28,561 bases of DNA from Chitinophagales bacterium (GCA_014380545.1 JACMJP010000120.1:1-28561); one strand, 5' to 3'; positions 15,556 through 24,591 are shown, counted from the stretch's first letter. The notes: generated by a model from the sequence alone, not told the origin. Numbers and translations are program-made.

Positions 15556-16350
15556 TTATTTTATTACTGCAACAGGACGAAACCCGATGTAAGGTGAGGG
15601 TGGGTTTATTCCCTTGTATTCATCAGCCGCAGTAATTTTCATTTGAATGATACTGCTGTTCCAGCTTCCTCCCCTTGTGTGCCCTTTTTCATTCAGCATT
15701 TCCGCTACATTGCCGCTCAGATTATATAATCCATACGCATTTGGAAAATAGGATTTTGCATAATTGGTAGCCAGGCATGTTCCATCGTTGGGAGAATTAT
15801 AATTGCATAATTCAAAGTCCTTTTCCTTTCCCGGCGAAATATTTTCCCAGGGATACTCTGCATCTTCTTTTCCGCCTTTAGCTGCATATATCCATTCTTC
15901 GGCATTCGGTAATCTCACATCAACTGTACTTATTTTTTTCTCTAATTTATTTTCAAGCCAGTCACAAAATAAATTTGCCGCTTCGTAGGAAATATTTACT
16001 ACCGGATAATCAGCAAATTCAGAAGTAAGGTGATAATCTGCAGGGTAAGAGTTTTCAAAGTTCAATGCGTTATTCCATCCTGCAGAATCTATTTTACAAA
16101 TTGCATAATCATCAAACCGTGTTTTCTTTAAGAGGTAATTTAAAAATTCGGCATATTGTTTATTCGTAATCTCCGTTTCGAAAATATAAAAATCATTTAC
16201 AGCAACTTCCCTATCATATAATTCCATTTTTCCGGCAGGGATGTATTTAAATCCATATTTAAAAAGATGTTTGGCTTTTTTATCAGGGGAAAAAGATGTG
16301 ATACAAATAATGGAAAAAAGAATAAGAAGCAGAACGAGTATTTTTTTCAT
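15556..16350 (-). CDS. Exported SUMF1/formylglycine-generating-enzyme-like protein, probably non-catalytic
   Basis: This 264-residue protein has an N-terminal signal peptide (MKKILVLLLILFSIICITSF). The SUMF1/FGE-sulfatase fold is seen in YIPAGKMELYDREVAVNDFY, FETEITNKQYAEFLNYL, DYPVVNISYEAANLFCDWLE, VRLPNAEEWIYAAKGG, YGLYNLSGNVAEML and HTRGGSWNSS...YIGFRPV. The two copper-binding cysteines of active formylglycine-generating enzymes near the GGSW motif are absent, so sulfatase activation is unlikely. In Bacteroidota, exported FGE-fold proteins also include gliding/T9SS lipoproteins such as GldJ/GldK; this one has no clear lipobox. It leads the operon with rsmE and the DUF4159 gene. Confidence 0.88.
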   Translation of the reverse strand: MKKILVLLLILFSIICITSFSPDKKAKHLFKYGFKYIPAGKMELYDREVAVNDFYIFETEITNKQYAEFLNYLLKKTRFDDYAICKIDSAGWNNALNFENSYPADYHLTSEFADYPVVNISYEAANLFCDWLENKLEKKISTVDVRLPNAEEWIYAAKGGKEDAEYPWENISPGKEKDFELCNYNSPNDGTCLATNYAKSYFPNAYGLYNLSGNVAEMLNEKGHTRGGSWNSSIIQMKITAADEYKGINPPSPYIGFRPVAVIK

Positions 16351-16448
16351 TGAAAAAATTATTGTGGAATAAAATTATAAATATTATCAGGATAAATAAA
16401 AGACTTTTTGCGCAAAAATGTGAGCAGAAGGTACCAGCTAAAATGAAA

Positions 16449-18059
16449 TCATATCAATTTAAATTCCTTAAACCCTTCCGGTGTATAATAAATAATTACT
16501 TCGTTTTCTTTTACAGATTGTAAAAACTCAACTGTGTAACTATGGTTCCAGTCATCAAAATCAACTTTCACAAAGTCATCAGCATAGTCATAACCTCCTT
16601 TATCTTTCATCCAAAACCACCTCCCCCATTCATTGAGTGTGACCTGTAATGTGTTGCTGTTTTTCTGCTCTATTGTAATACTGTTTTGAACGGAATGCAT
16701 ATTTGCCCATGCAATTTCCTGAATACGTCCATACATTTCAATATCTTTTAAAATACTCAGGCTCCTATCCATTCTCGCATCATTTCTGAAAATATACGCA
16801 CCCTCGAAATAACATGGCTGGTTCAGCACATAAACCTTATCGGAATCTTTCCACTGAAAGGTTTCTGTAGCCATATCCTGAACTGTAGCGGCATTTTTCC
16901 AGCGAACAATATAATTCTGCAACAAATAGATATTCAACACAGAAATAATAATTACCACTCCAATCAGTATTTTTTTACCGGTAAAAGATAATAACAGACA
17001 TATCAAAATATAAATAAAGAAAGAAAAGAAATACCCAAGCCGATCGTTCTGCACCTGATTAAGGTACATAAAAAACATGGTTGAAACAGGAATAAGACAT
17101 GTAATCATTAGCAGGAAAAACATTGCTGATACAATAACCTTATTCTTATATTTTTTATATAAGAATAATATAGCTGCAATTATAAAAATAAATGCACCGG
17201 TTAGAATATAAGGATTTAAAGCTGCCGAATAGAAAATGTCCCTGTATTTGTAGTCGAAGAAATGGATGTAGCCTGTGTATTTAATGAAATACTGCAGCAT
17301 TGTTCCCGGAGTGTGTAAGGTGAACAAAGTTTTGGTGTGTGTATCACTTCCATAGTGGCCTATGTAACTTCCATGCACATAATTATTCGCCAGGAAATAA
17401 CATGCAATAATTAGAAACATAGGAAATGCAATAAACTTAAGATTAGAAACAAAAACTTTTCGGGAAAACGGTCTATCCCATAAAAATGTGAAGATGATAA
17501 AATATAAACCCGGAAATACAAGTGATATTTCCATGGTAACAATTGAAAAAATAAACAATAAATAAAAAATAATTAAGTACGATATTTTTTTTGTGGTTAA
17601 AAAATTTTCATATAAATAAAATCCCGTCCACATACATAACATGGAAAAACCATAGTGCATGGTAGCGCCCCAAACAATATTTTCTGTTTGGTAAGGTGAA
17701 AATAAAAATAGAAATGCCCCGCATATCGCTATTTCATTGCTATATGTTATTTTATTTTTTTCAAATATTTTTTTAAAGACCAGATAACCGATAAAAGTAT
17801 TCAGAGCATGCAATACAGTGAGGAGTAAAAACCACGGTAAGGCATGTGTGTCAAAAACTATATATGCACAATTATAAATAATGTCATGCCCATAAAATAA
17901 ACTTGTAAAATCGAAAGAAGTATAAAATGTACTCCATCCTTCATGCTTGAAAAAATACATCCATGAAATAGTATCATCTAAAAAATGTGCACCAAATGCA
18001 TTTATATAAACAATGCAGGTAAGGATATAAAAAATAACAAAAGTGATTATTTTTTTCAT
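16449..18059 (-). CDS. Multi-pass membrane protein, probable GT-C glycosyltransferase-like
   Basis: This 536-residue protein has about ten transmembrane helices up to residue 385 and a soluble tail of about 150 residues. The first extracytoplasmic loop has FGAHFLDDTISWMY, where adjacent acidic residues resemble the catalytic loop of GT-C enzymes. SPYQTENIVWGATMHYGFSM resembles the HPxxxExVxW loop of TMTC/PMT-type O-mannosyltransferases. GT-C enzymes use lipid-linked sugars at the outer face of the inner membrane. The sugar and acceptor are unknown. It lies downstream of pckA but is separated from it by a strong terminator, and has its own TATTTTTG -7 box. Confidence 0.7.
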   Translation of the reverse strand: MKKIITFVIFYILTCIVYINAFGAHFLDDTISWMYFFKHEGWSTFYTSFDFTSLFYGHDIIYNCAYIVFDTHALPWFLLLTVLHALNTFIGYLVFKKIFEKNKITYSNEIAICGAFLFLFSPYQTENIVWGATMHYGFSMLCMWTGFYLYENFLTTKKISYLIIFYLLFIFSIVTMEISLVFPGLYFIIFTFLWDRPFSRKVFVSNLKFIAFPMFLIIACYFLANNYVHGSYIGHYGSDTHTKTLFTLHTPGTMLQYFIKYTGYIHFFDYKYRDIFYSAALNPYILTGAFIFIIAAILFLYKKYKNKVIVSAMFFLLMITCLIPVSTMFFMYLNQVQNDRLGYFFSFFIYILICLLLSFTGKKILIGVVIIISVLNIYLLQNYIVRWKNAATVQDMATETFQWKDSDKVYVLNQPCYFEGAYIFRNDARMDRSLSILKDIEMYGRIQEIAWANMHSVQNSITIEQKNSNTLQVTLNEWGRWFWMKDKGGYDYADDFVKVDFDDWNHSYTVEFLQSVKENEVIIYYTPEGFKEFKLI

Positions 18060-18071
18060 CAGCAGGCACTA

Positions 18072-18079
18072 CAAAAATA
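18072..18079 (-). promoter_or_regulatory. Candidate -7 box for the GT-C-like gene
   Basis: On the minus strand TATTTTTG (complement of 18072-18079) matches TAnnTTTG and lies 12 bp before the ATG at 18059. It is downstream of the pckA terminator. No clear -33 element is seen, since the expected region is the terminator T tract. Confidence 0.35.
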
Positions 18080-18087
18080 CCAAATCA

Positions 18088-18120
18088 AAAAAATAAAAGG
18101 CCGTTTTAAAAAACAGCCCT
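18088..18120 (-). terminator. Rho-independent terminator of pckA
   Basis: On the minus strand an AGGGCTGTTTT arm pairs with AAAACGGCCTT (up to about 9-11 pairs, two of them G-T), followed by TTATTTTTTT. It lies about 22 bp past the pckA stop codon. Confidence 0.8.
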
Positions 18121-18142
18121 AAATCGTATTTATAATTTTAAA

Positions 18143-19756
18143 TTAAACCTTCGCACCCACCTTTGGTGCAGCAGCTAATATTTCTGTGTTTGCTTTATCC
18201 GCATACTTTTCAAAATTCTTTATGAATTGTGTTGCAAGGTTATTTGCTTTTTGATCATAAGCATTTTTGTCTGCCCAGGTATTTCTCGGATCTAATATTT
18301 CATTGGGAACATTCGGACATGTTGCGGGCATTGCTAAACCAAATACATCGTGCGTTTTATATTCAACATTATCTAATACCCCATTTAATGCTGCAGTTAT
18401 CATTGCCCGTGTATGCGATAATTTCATCCGGTGCCCCACACCATAACTTCCTGCTGTCCATCCAGTATTGATCAACCAAACATTTACATTGTGTTTCTGC
18501 ATTTTTTCTCCAAGCATTTCAGCATACTTGGTTGGGTGCAATGGAAGAAACGGTGCACCAAAACAAGTTGAAAAAGTTAATGTAGGTTCAGTAACGCCTG
18601 CTTCTGTTCCCGCAACTTTCGCAGTGTATCCACTTAAGAACTGATACATTGTTTGCCCCGGAGTTAATTTACTGATTGGAGGAAAGACTCCGGATGCATC
18701 GCAGGTTAAAAAGAAAATATTTTTTGGAGTGCCTCCAATGCTTGGCTGCATAATATTTTCAATATAATCAATAGGATAGCTTACCCTGGTGTTCTCTGTT
18801 TTTTTAATATTTGTAAAATCAACTTCTCTTGTGTTTGGATAATATTCTATGTTCTCTAAAATACTTCCGAACCTGATTGCATTAAAGATCTGAGGTTCAT
18901 TTTCTGCTGTAAGGTTTACGCATTTGGCATAACAACCGCCTTCAAAATTAAATACACTATTCTCTGTCCATCCATGTTCATCATCGCCAATTAATCTTCT
19001 GTCAGGATCTGCACTTAAAGTTGTTTTACCTGTTCCGCTTAATCCAAAAAATACCGCTGTATCTCCATCTTTACCAACGTTTGCAGAGCAGTGCATACTC
19101 AATACATTCTTTTCCTGTGGCAGCCAATAATTTAATACTGTGAAAATTCCTTTTTTCATTTCCCCTGTGTAACCCGTTCCGCCAATTATAATAATACGTT
19201 TTGTAAAATCAATCATCGCAAAATTTTCGGCCCTTGTTCCATCTGACGAAGGATCTGCATGAAAACCAGGGGCATTTATTATTAACCAGTCAGGAGTCAT
19301 GCTTTTTATTTCTTCATCACCGGGGCGAAGGAACATATTATTACAAAATAAATTTCCCCATGGATATTCATTAATTATCCGGATATTTAAGCGATATGCA
19401 GGATCAGCACATGCGTAATTATCCCGAACCCAGATATTTTTATCACTTAAATAATTTAAAACTTTTTGATAAAGTTTGTCAAAAGTTGCACTATCGGTGG
19501 CGATATTAAAATTATTCCAGTCAACAGTATTTTCTGTTTTTGCATCCCTTACTGTGAATTTATCTTTTGGCGCCCTCCCCCTGAAAGTTCCGGTATCCAC
19601 AACTAATGCACCGCTATCAGCAAGTTCTCCATAGCCGTTTCTTATACAATGTTCCACTAATTCTGCAGGCGAAAGGTTCCAGTACGCAATAGCCTGGTGC
19701 TTAAGCCCTATGGATGAGAGGTTTGCATTCGGGTTTTTTAATCCGTATTCTTTCAT
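18143..19756 (-). CDS. pckA: Phosphoenolpyruvate carboxykinase (ATP)
   Basis: This 537-residue enzyme converts oxaloacetate and ATP to PEP, CO2 and ADP, the entry step of gluconeogenesis. The RGRAPKDKF substrate loop is at about 59-67. The P-loop GLSGTGKTTLSADP puts GLSGTGKT at 238-245. The kinase-2/metal motif IGDDEHGW is at 256-263. ENFAMIDFTKRIIIIGGTGY and KKGIFTVLNYWLPQ are typical of the ATP-dependent family. I chose ATG 19756 (MKEYGLKNPNANL), the family start, over an in-frame ATG 63 bases upstream; an AAAGGAA lies 13 bp before it. It is divergent from the giant adhesin gene. Confidence 0.96.
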   Translation of the reverse strand: MKEYGLKNPNANLSSIGLKHQAIAYWNLSPAELVEHCIRNGYGELADSGALVVDTGTFRGRAPKDKFTVRDAKTENTVDWNNFNIATDSATFDKLYQKVLNYLSDKNIWVRDNYACADPAYRLNIRIINEYPWGNLFCNNMFLRPGDEEIKSMTPDWLIINAPGFHADPSSDGTRAENFAMIDFTKRIIIIGGTGYTGEMKKGIFTVLNYWLPQEKNVLSMHCSANVGKDGDTAVFFGLSGTGKTTLSADPDRRLIGDDEHGWTENSVFNFEGGCYAKCVNLTAENEPQIFNAIRFGSILENIEYYPNTREVDFTNIKKTENTRVSYPIDYIENIMQPSIGGTPKNIFFLTCDASGVFPPISKLTPGQTMYQFLSGYTAKVAGTEAGVTEPTLTFSTCFGAPFLPLHPTKYAEMLGEKMQKHNVNVWLINTGWTAGSYGVGHRMKLSHTRAMITAALNGVLDNVEYKTHDVFGLAMPATCPNVPNEILDPRNTWADKNAYDQKANNLATQFIKNFEKYADKANTEILAAAPKVGAKV

Positions 19757-19922
19757 GTAATTGTTGTTTCCTTTCAGAGGGCAAAGGTAAGTTAAGGGCT
19801 GCATTTTTATCAACAACATCTTTCAAAACATTTATAATTTTCCATTGTAAGCCCGTAAATTTATGTTTCCAAATAAGAATTGTAAGAGTTCTGTGAACAA
19901 AGGAAACTTTTAAAATAATAAG

Positions 19923-19949
19923 CTGCAGCTTTATGATTGAAAGCTACAG
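19923..19949 (+). promoter_or_regulatory. Hairpin in the leader of the giant adhesin gene
   Basis: CTGCAGCTTT (19923-19932) and AAAGCTACAG (19940-19949) form a 10-bp stem with one mismatch and a 7-nt loop, followed by TTTT and seven A. A 12-bp palindrome AAGCTGCAGCTT (19920-19931) overlaps the left arm. It ends 20 bp before the ATG at 19970. It could be an attenuator-like terminator, an mRNA-stabilising 5' structure or an operator. Confidence 0.45.
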
Positions 19950-19969
19950 TTTTAAAAAAATGCCACAAT

Positions 19970-22900
19970 ATGAAAATACGTTTACTGCTTTGCAGCGCCT
20001 TTTATTGCTTAGTTATATCAAAAGAAATGAATGCCCAGGAATTTACATGGGCAAATGCATTTCATGGTAATGATGCGCAAACGGTTCCATCAGTCACCAC
20101 TGATGACGCAGGTAATGTATATTCTGCAATTAATTTCTGGAATGAAGTGGATGCGAATCCGAATGCAGGAGTTACAAATTTTACTTCTGCAGGTTCACAG
20201 GATATTGCAATAGTAAAAACAGATGTTGCAGGAAATTTTATTTGGGGGAAGAAGATAGGCGGAAGTTTATTTGAAAATATAAGAACTATTGTTACTGACT
20301 CAGAAAATAATTTTTATATCATTGGTTATTTTAATGGTACAGTTGATTTTGATCCTTCTGCAACAATACATAATTTAGTTTCTGCAGGTGGTGCCGATGC
20401 ATATCTTGCAAAATATGACGCTGATGGAAATTATTTATGGGCATTAAATATTTGCAGCTCAGGTTATGAGGAATCTTATGGCGTTTCAACAGATGCTGAT
20501 AACAATGTTTACCTCACCGGATATTTTCAAAACACAATTGATTTTGATCCTTCGGCTTCTACTTTTAACTTGTCCGCAATTGGAAGTAATGCAATATTCT
20601 TTTTAAAATTAAATGCTTCGGGTAGTTTTATTTTCGCAAAACAAATTGCTTATGCTTATGTAAATAGTTTTATTACAGATGCTGAGGGAAATATGTATGT
20701 AACAGGAAATTTTTTCGGAACAATAGATTTTAACCCCGGTGCTTCTACATATAATTTAACCGCCTCAGGTTTTGGGTATGATATGTATGTTTTGAAATTA
20801 AGCAGCGATGGAATTTTTCTTTGGGCTGATAAAATGAGTGGTTCGAATAATGAAACCGGGCAATGTATTTACTATGATGCAACAGATAATGTAATTTATG
20901 CCGGGGCGCAATTCGAAGGAACGGTTGATTTTAATCCCGGCGCAGGAATAGAAAACCGGATTTCTGCAGGTAATTTTGATGTATGTATTTTAAAATTAAA
21001 CAGCGACGGCGCATTACTTTGGTCAAGATCATTTGGCAATTCAAATTATGATGCTGCATTTGGCTTGCAGTTAAATTCAAATGATTTATTTATTACAGGA
21101 AATTTTTATGGGACACTTGATATAGATCCCGGTGCCGGAACTTATGAAGTTATTTCAAACGGATCTTCAGATATTTTTTTACTAACACTAAACACTTCAG
21201 GAGATTTTACAGGCGCACAGTCTTTTGGAGGAACACTCGAGGATAATGCTGCCACTCTGCACATTGCTGATAATAATGCAATGTTTATATCAGGATTTTT
21301 TGAAGGTGAAGTAGATTTTGATGCGGGAGATGATGAATTTTTTCTTGACTCTGATTTTACAGGATGGGATGGATTTGTTTCTAGGTATTGCCTGCCAGTT
21401 ATTATAGAAGATAGTATAACAATTTGTGAAGGAGACAGTATTTTTATTGGTGGCGAATTTCAGAGTGAGGCGGGAACATATTATGATTATTTTTTAACCG
21501 CAGAGGGCTGTGATAGTACAATCATAACTTATCTCGAAATTGGCGATCCCGTTCTTGATCTTGGTGAAGACATAGAAACATGTGATGGTGATACAATCAT
21601 ATTAGATGCAGAGAATGAAGGTGCAATATATGAATGGAACACCGATGAAACAACACAGACAATTGCTGTTACTGAACAGGGAAATTATGCTGTACAGGTT
21701 TTTTATTCATCAGGCTGCGTAGTAAACGATACAATATTTATTGCATTTAATAATATCCCGAATGTGAATATTGGAGGTGATCTGCAATTATGTGCCGGAG
21801 ATTCATTATTAATTAATGCAGGTAATCCCGGGGAAACATACTTATGGAGTACAGGAGAGACAACGCAAAAAATTTGGGTAAATGATGGAGGTAGTTATAG
21901 TGTTATTGTAACAAACAGTGACGGCTGCAGTAATTATGATACTATAGAAATCACACTTAATGTTCTACCTGTTGTCGAATTACCCGATAGCATATCTGCA
22001 TGTGAAGGTGATTTAATTACTGTTGATGCAGGCGATGATGGGGTTAGTTATGATTGGAACACTGGCCCCACAACACAAATAATTTCAATTACAGAATCGG
22101 GAAATTATACTGTAAAGGTTACAAATGAATTTGGGTGTTTAACAAAGGACACTGTAAATGTTGATATAAATGGATTGCCCAATGTTGATCTAGGTCCTAA
22201 TCTCGATGCATGCTTTGGCGAGTCAGTTAATTTAAATGCAGGGAATGCAAGTGCAGACCATTTATGGAATACAGGAGCTACAACGCAATTAATTACAGTA
22301 ACTGAAACAGGAATTTATTCTGTAGTAGTCACCAATCCCGCAGGCTGTAGTGAAGACGATGAAATTCAAATTATTTTTCATGAAAATCCTGATATTGATC
22401 TTGGAGCCGATCTTAGTATTTGTGCAGATGATGAAATAACTTTAAATGCCGGCCCTGGTTGGGAAACTTATGATTGGAGTAACGGAGCGACAACACAAGC
22501 AATAAATATTTCATCTCCCGGTAATTATTCTGTTGAGGTAACAGATGAATTCGGATGTTCAGCATCAGATACTGTACATGTTGATGGTATCACATTGCCC
22601 AATATAAATTTAGGGGGCGATCTCGATGCATGTGAAGGAGACATCCTTATATTAGACGCAGAAAATACAGGAGCTTCCTTCGACTGGAATACAGGCGCTA
22701 CAACACAAACTATCACAGTTACAGAAAGCGGAAATTATATAGTTGAAGTAACTTATTCAGGTGGGTGTTATGCAAGCGATACAATTGAAATTGAGTTTCA
22801 TGATGCACCTAATGTAAACCTGGGAATGGATAAAGAAATATGCCCCGGCGAATCTGCGATATTAAATGCAGGAAATCCCGGATCAACATACGAATGGAAT

Positions 22901-24556
22901 ACAGGAGCCACTACACAACATCTTACTGTAACAGAACAGGCAAATTATTCTGTAATCGTAACAAATGCATTTGGATGCACAGATGATGATCTTGTTTTTG
23001 TAGATGTTCTGCCTGCTCCAAATGTGTATCTTGGTCCGGATATAGAAGCTTGTGAAGGGTTTATTATTTTACTTGATGCAGAAGAAGACGGCTCAGTTTA
23101 TTCATGGAATACAGGAGAAACAACACAAATAATTTCTGTAACTGAAAGTGGAAATTATATTGTTGAAGTAACAAATGACGTCGGATGTGTTGATGCTGAT
23201 ACTATAGAAATACACTTTAATGAAATCCCGGATGTTGATCTTGGTGAAGACCTAAATATTTGCAGTGATGATAGTATTACATTGGATGCAGAAATTGAAG
23301 GTGCATCGTACGAATGGAATACAGGTGAAACTACGCAAACAATTACAGTTACAACTGAAGGAACTTTCTCCGTAATTGTAACTACTGAATTTGGTTGTAT
23401 TGATAGCGATGTGATGCATGTTGATGAATTTTTATCGCCCGATGTTGATCTTGGGACAGAAATTCAATTATGCACAGGAGGATCCGTTACATTGGATGCA
23501 GAAAATAGCGGTGCAACATTTTTATGGAGCACAGGGGAAACTACACAAACAATTGAAGTTACTGAACCGGGAAGTTATTCGGTAGAAGTAACAAATATAA
23601 TAGGATGTTCTGCTACTGGTGCTGTTGATGTAAATATTACTCCCCTGCCCATAATTAATTTAGGAGGTGATACTTATATATGTGAAGGCGGCGGTTTAGT
23701 TCTTGATGCAGAAAATACGGGTTCAGAATTTTTATGGAGCACAAGCCAAATAACACAAACAATTATTGTAACAGAAGCCGGAGATTATTATGTGCTTGTA
23801 ACAGATCCCTTTGGATGCAGTAATACAGATACAATTTCCATTGCTGTGCTGCCTGTTCCAATTATAGATATTGGCGATGATTTTCTTTTATGTGTTGGTG
23901 AAACTGCAACCTTAGACGCCGGGCTTTCAGGCTATGAATATTTATGGAATACAGGCGAAACTACACAAACAATTATTATTTCTGATGAAGGTGAATATTC
24001 AGTTGTAATATCAAACGGCTTCACGGGTTGTGAAGCATTTGACGATATTACGGTGCTAAATGCTGCACTCCCTTCAGTAGAAATCAGTACAAATCATGAT
24101 GATACCATTTGTTTGCCTGAGGATGCGATTACTTTAGTTGGCGATCCGGAGGGAGGGACTTTTTCAGGAACAGGCATGAGCGGGAATATTTTTGACCCCG
24201 CAGTTGCCGGTGTTGGCGTACACACTATAATATATACTTACACTGACGCCATTGGCTGCAGTAATTCCGATTCCATTGTTTTTTATGTGGATGTGTGTGA
24301 TGGAATTTCAGAAGTAAATAAAACTCAAATTAAAATTTACCCGAACCCGGCTAATGATTATTTTATTGCAGAGTTTTCAATCGAAGAAAATGCATTGTTG
24401 TATTTACATGATGTAAACGGAAATATTTTACTGGAAGAAAAAATAAATAAGCAGCAAAATAATATTCCTGTTTCCAATATTCCTACGGGCATATATATGA
24501 TACAAATTCAGAGCGGTGAAGTATTTTTTAATACTTTACTTGTGATATCAAGATAA
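19970..24556 (+). CDS. Giant modular T9SS-secreted surface protein: seven-bladed propeller plus 12 Ig-like modules
   Basis: This 1528-residue protein starts at ATG 19970, which opens a signal peptide (MKIRLLLCSAFYCLVISKEM, cleavage after NAQ); an in-frame TTG 33 bases earlier is unlikely. Residues about 24-472 hold seven repeats of about 64 residues with NVYLTGYF-type and G-T-[VI]-DF-[DN]-P-[GS]-A motifs, suggesting a seven-bladed beta-propeller of the SBBP kind. Residues 475-526 are a CDST-type module (ICEGDSIFIGGEF). Residues 527-1367 are 12 modules of 70 residues (the last 71), each with WNTGETTQ-like and VTN-x-x-GC motifs. Residues 1368-1447 form another Ig-like module (GGTFSGTGMSGNIFDPAVAG). 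Residues 1448-1528 are a T9SS type A sorting domain (KIYPNPANDYF, NIPTGIYMIQIQSGE). Likely surface adhesin or matrix component; the ligand is unknown. Confidence 0.9.
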   Translation: MKIRLLLCSAFYCLVISKEMNAQEFTWANAFHGNDAQTVPSVTTDDAGNVYSAINFWNEVDANPNAGVTNFTSAGSQDIAIVKTDVAGNFIWGKKIGGSLFENIRTIVTDSENNFYIIGYFNGTVDFDPSATIHNLVSAGGADAYLAKYDADGNYLWALNICSSGYEESYGVSTDADNNVYLTGYFQNTIDFDPSASTFNLSAIGSNAIFFLKLNASGSFIFAKQIAYAYVNSFITDAEGNMYVTGNFFGTIDFNPGASTYNLTASGFGYDMYVLKLSSDGIFLWADKMSGSNNETGQCIYYDATDNVIYAGAQFEGTVDFNPGAGIENRISAGNFDVCILKLNSDGALLWSRSFGNSNYDAAFGLQLNSNDLFITGNFYGTLDIDPGAGTYEVISNGSSDIFLLTLNTSGDFTGAQSFGGTLEDNAATLHIADNNAMFISGFFEGEVDFDAGDDEFFLDSDFTGWDGFVSRYCLPVIIEDSITICEGDSIFIGGEFQSEAGTYYDYFLTAEGCDSTIITYLEIGDPVLDLGEDIETCDGDTIILDAENEGAIYEWNTDETTQTIAVTEQGNYAVQVFYSSGCVVNDTIFIAFNNIPNVNIGGDLQLCAGDSLLINAGNPGETYLWSTGETTQKIWVNDGGSYSVIVTNSDGCSNYDTIEITLNVLPVVELPDSISACEGDLITVDAGDDGVSYDWNTGPTTQIISITESGNYTVKVTNEFGCLTKDTVNVDINGLPNVDLGPNLDACFGESVNLNAGNASADHLWNTGATTQLITVTETGIYSVVVTNPAGCSEDDEIQIIFHENPDIDLGADLSICADDEITLNAGPGWETYDWSNGATTQAINISSPGNYSVEVTDEFGCSASDTVHVDGITLPNINLGGDLDACEGDILILDAENTGASFDWNTGATTQTITVTESGNYIVEVTYSGGCYASDTIEIEFHDAPNVNLGMDKEICPGESAILNAGNPGSTYEWNTGATTQHLTVTEQANYSVIVTNAFGCTDDDLVFVDVLPAPNVYLGPDIEACEGFIILLDAEEDGSVYSWNTGETTQIISVTESGNYIVEVTNDVGCVDADTIEIHFNEIPDVDLGEDLNICSDDSITLDAEIEGASYEWNTGETTQTITVTTEGTFSVIVTTEFGCIDSDVMHVDEFLSPDVDLGTEIQLCTGGSVTLDAENSGATFLWSTGETTQTIEVTEPGSYSVEVTNIIGCSATGAVDVNITPLPIINLGGDTYICEGGGLVLDAENTGSEFLWSTSQITQTIIVTEAGDYYVLVTDPFGCSNTDTISIAVLPVPIIDIGDDFLLCVGETATLDAGLSGYEYLWNTGETTQTIIISDEGEYSVVISNGFTGCEAFDDITVLNAALPSVEISTNHDDTICLPEDAITLVGDPEGGTFSGTGMSGNIFDPAVAGVGVHTIIYTYTDAIGCSNSDSIVFYVDVCDGISEVNKTQIKIYPNPANDYFIAEFSIEENALLYLHDVNGNILLEEKINKQQNNIPVSNIPTGIYMIQIQSGEVFFNTLLVISR
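21548..24070 (+). repeat. Twelve in-frame tandem coding repeats of 210 bp
   Basis: Modules start at 21548, 21758, 21968, 22178, 22388, 22598, 22808, 23018, 23228, 23438, 23648 and 23858. Eleven are exactly 210 bp and the last is 213 bp. Each module begins with Pro, has Cys at position 12 and a second Cys near position 57, and a Trp at position 30 of the W-[NS]-T-G-x-T-T-Q motif. DNA identity between modules is visibly lower than protein similarity, so the array is old or under selection at protein level. It is coding sequence, not a CRISPR or satellite. Confidence 0.93.
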
Positions 24557-24591
24557 ATAAATCTGTATTTTGATTTAATTATTTAATAAAA

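Noticed and set aside
16405..16418. 14-bp palindrome TTTTTGCGCAAAAA as terminator
   Set aside because: It has almost no loop-forming centre and no following T tract, and lies upstream of the SUMF1-like gene; a chance AT-rich palindrome is more likely.
18143..19819. Longer PEP carboxykinase starting at the ATG ending at 19819
   Set aside because: The extra 21 residues do not resemble the family start; MKEYGLKNPN at 19756 does and has an AAAGGAA upstream.
21548..24070. 210-bp tandem array as CRISPR or satellite DNA
   Set aside because: The period is an exact multiple of three within one open frame, and conservation is at protein level.
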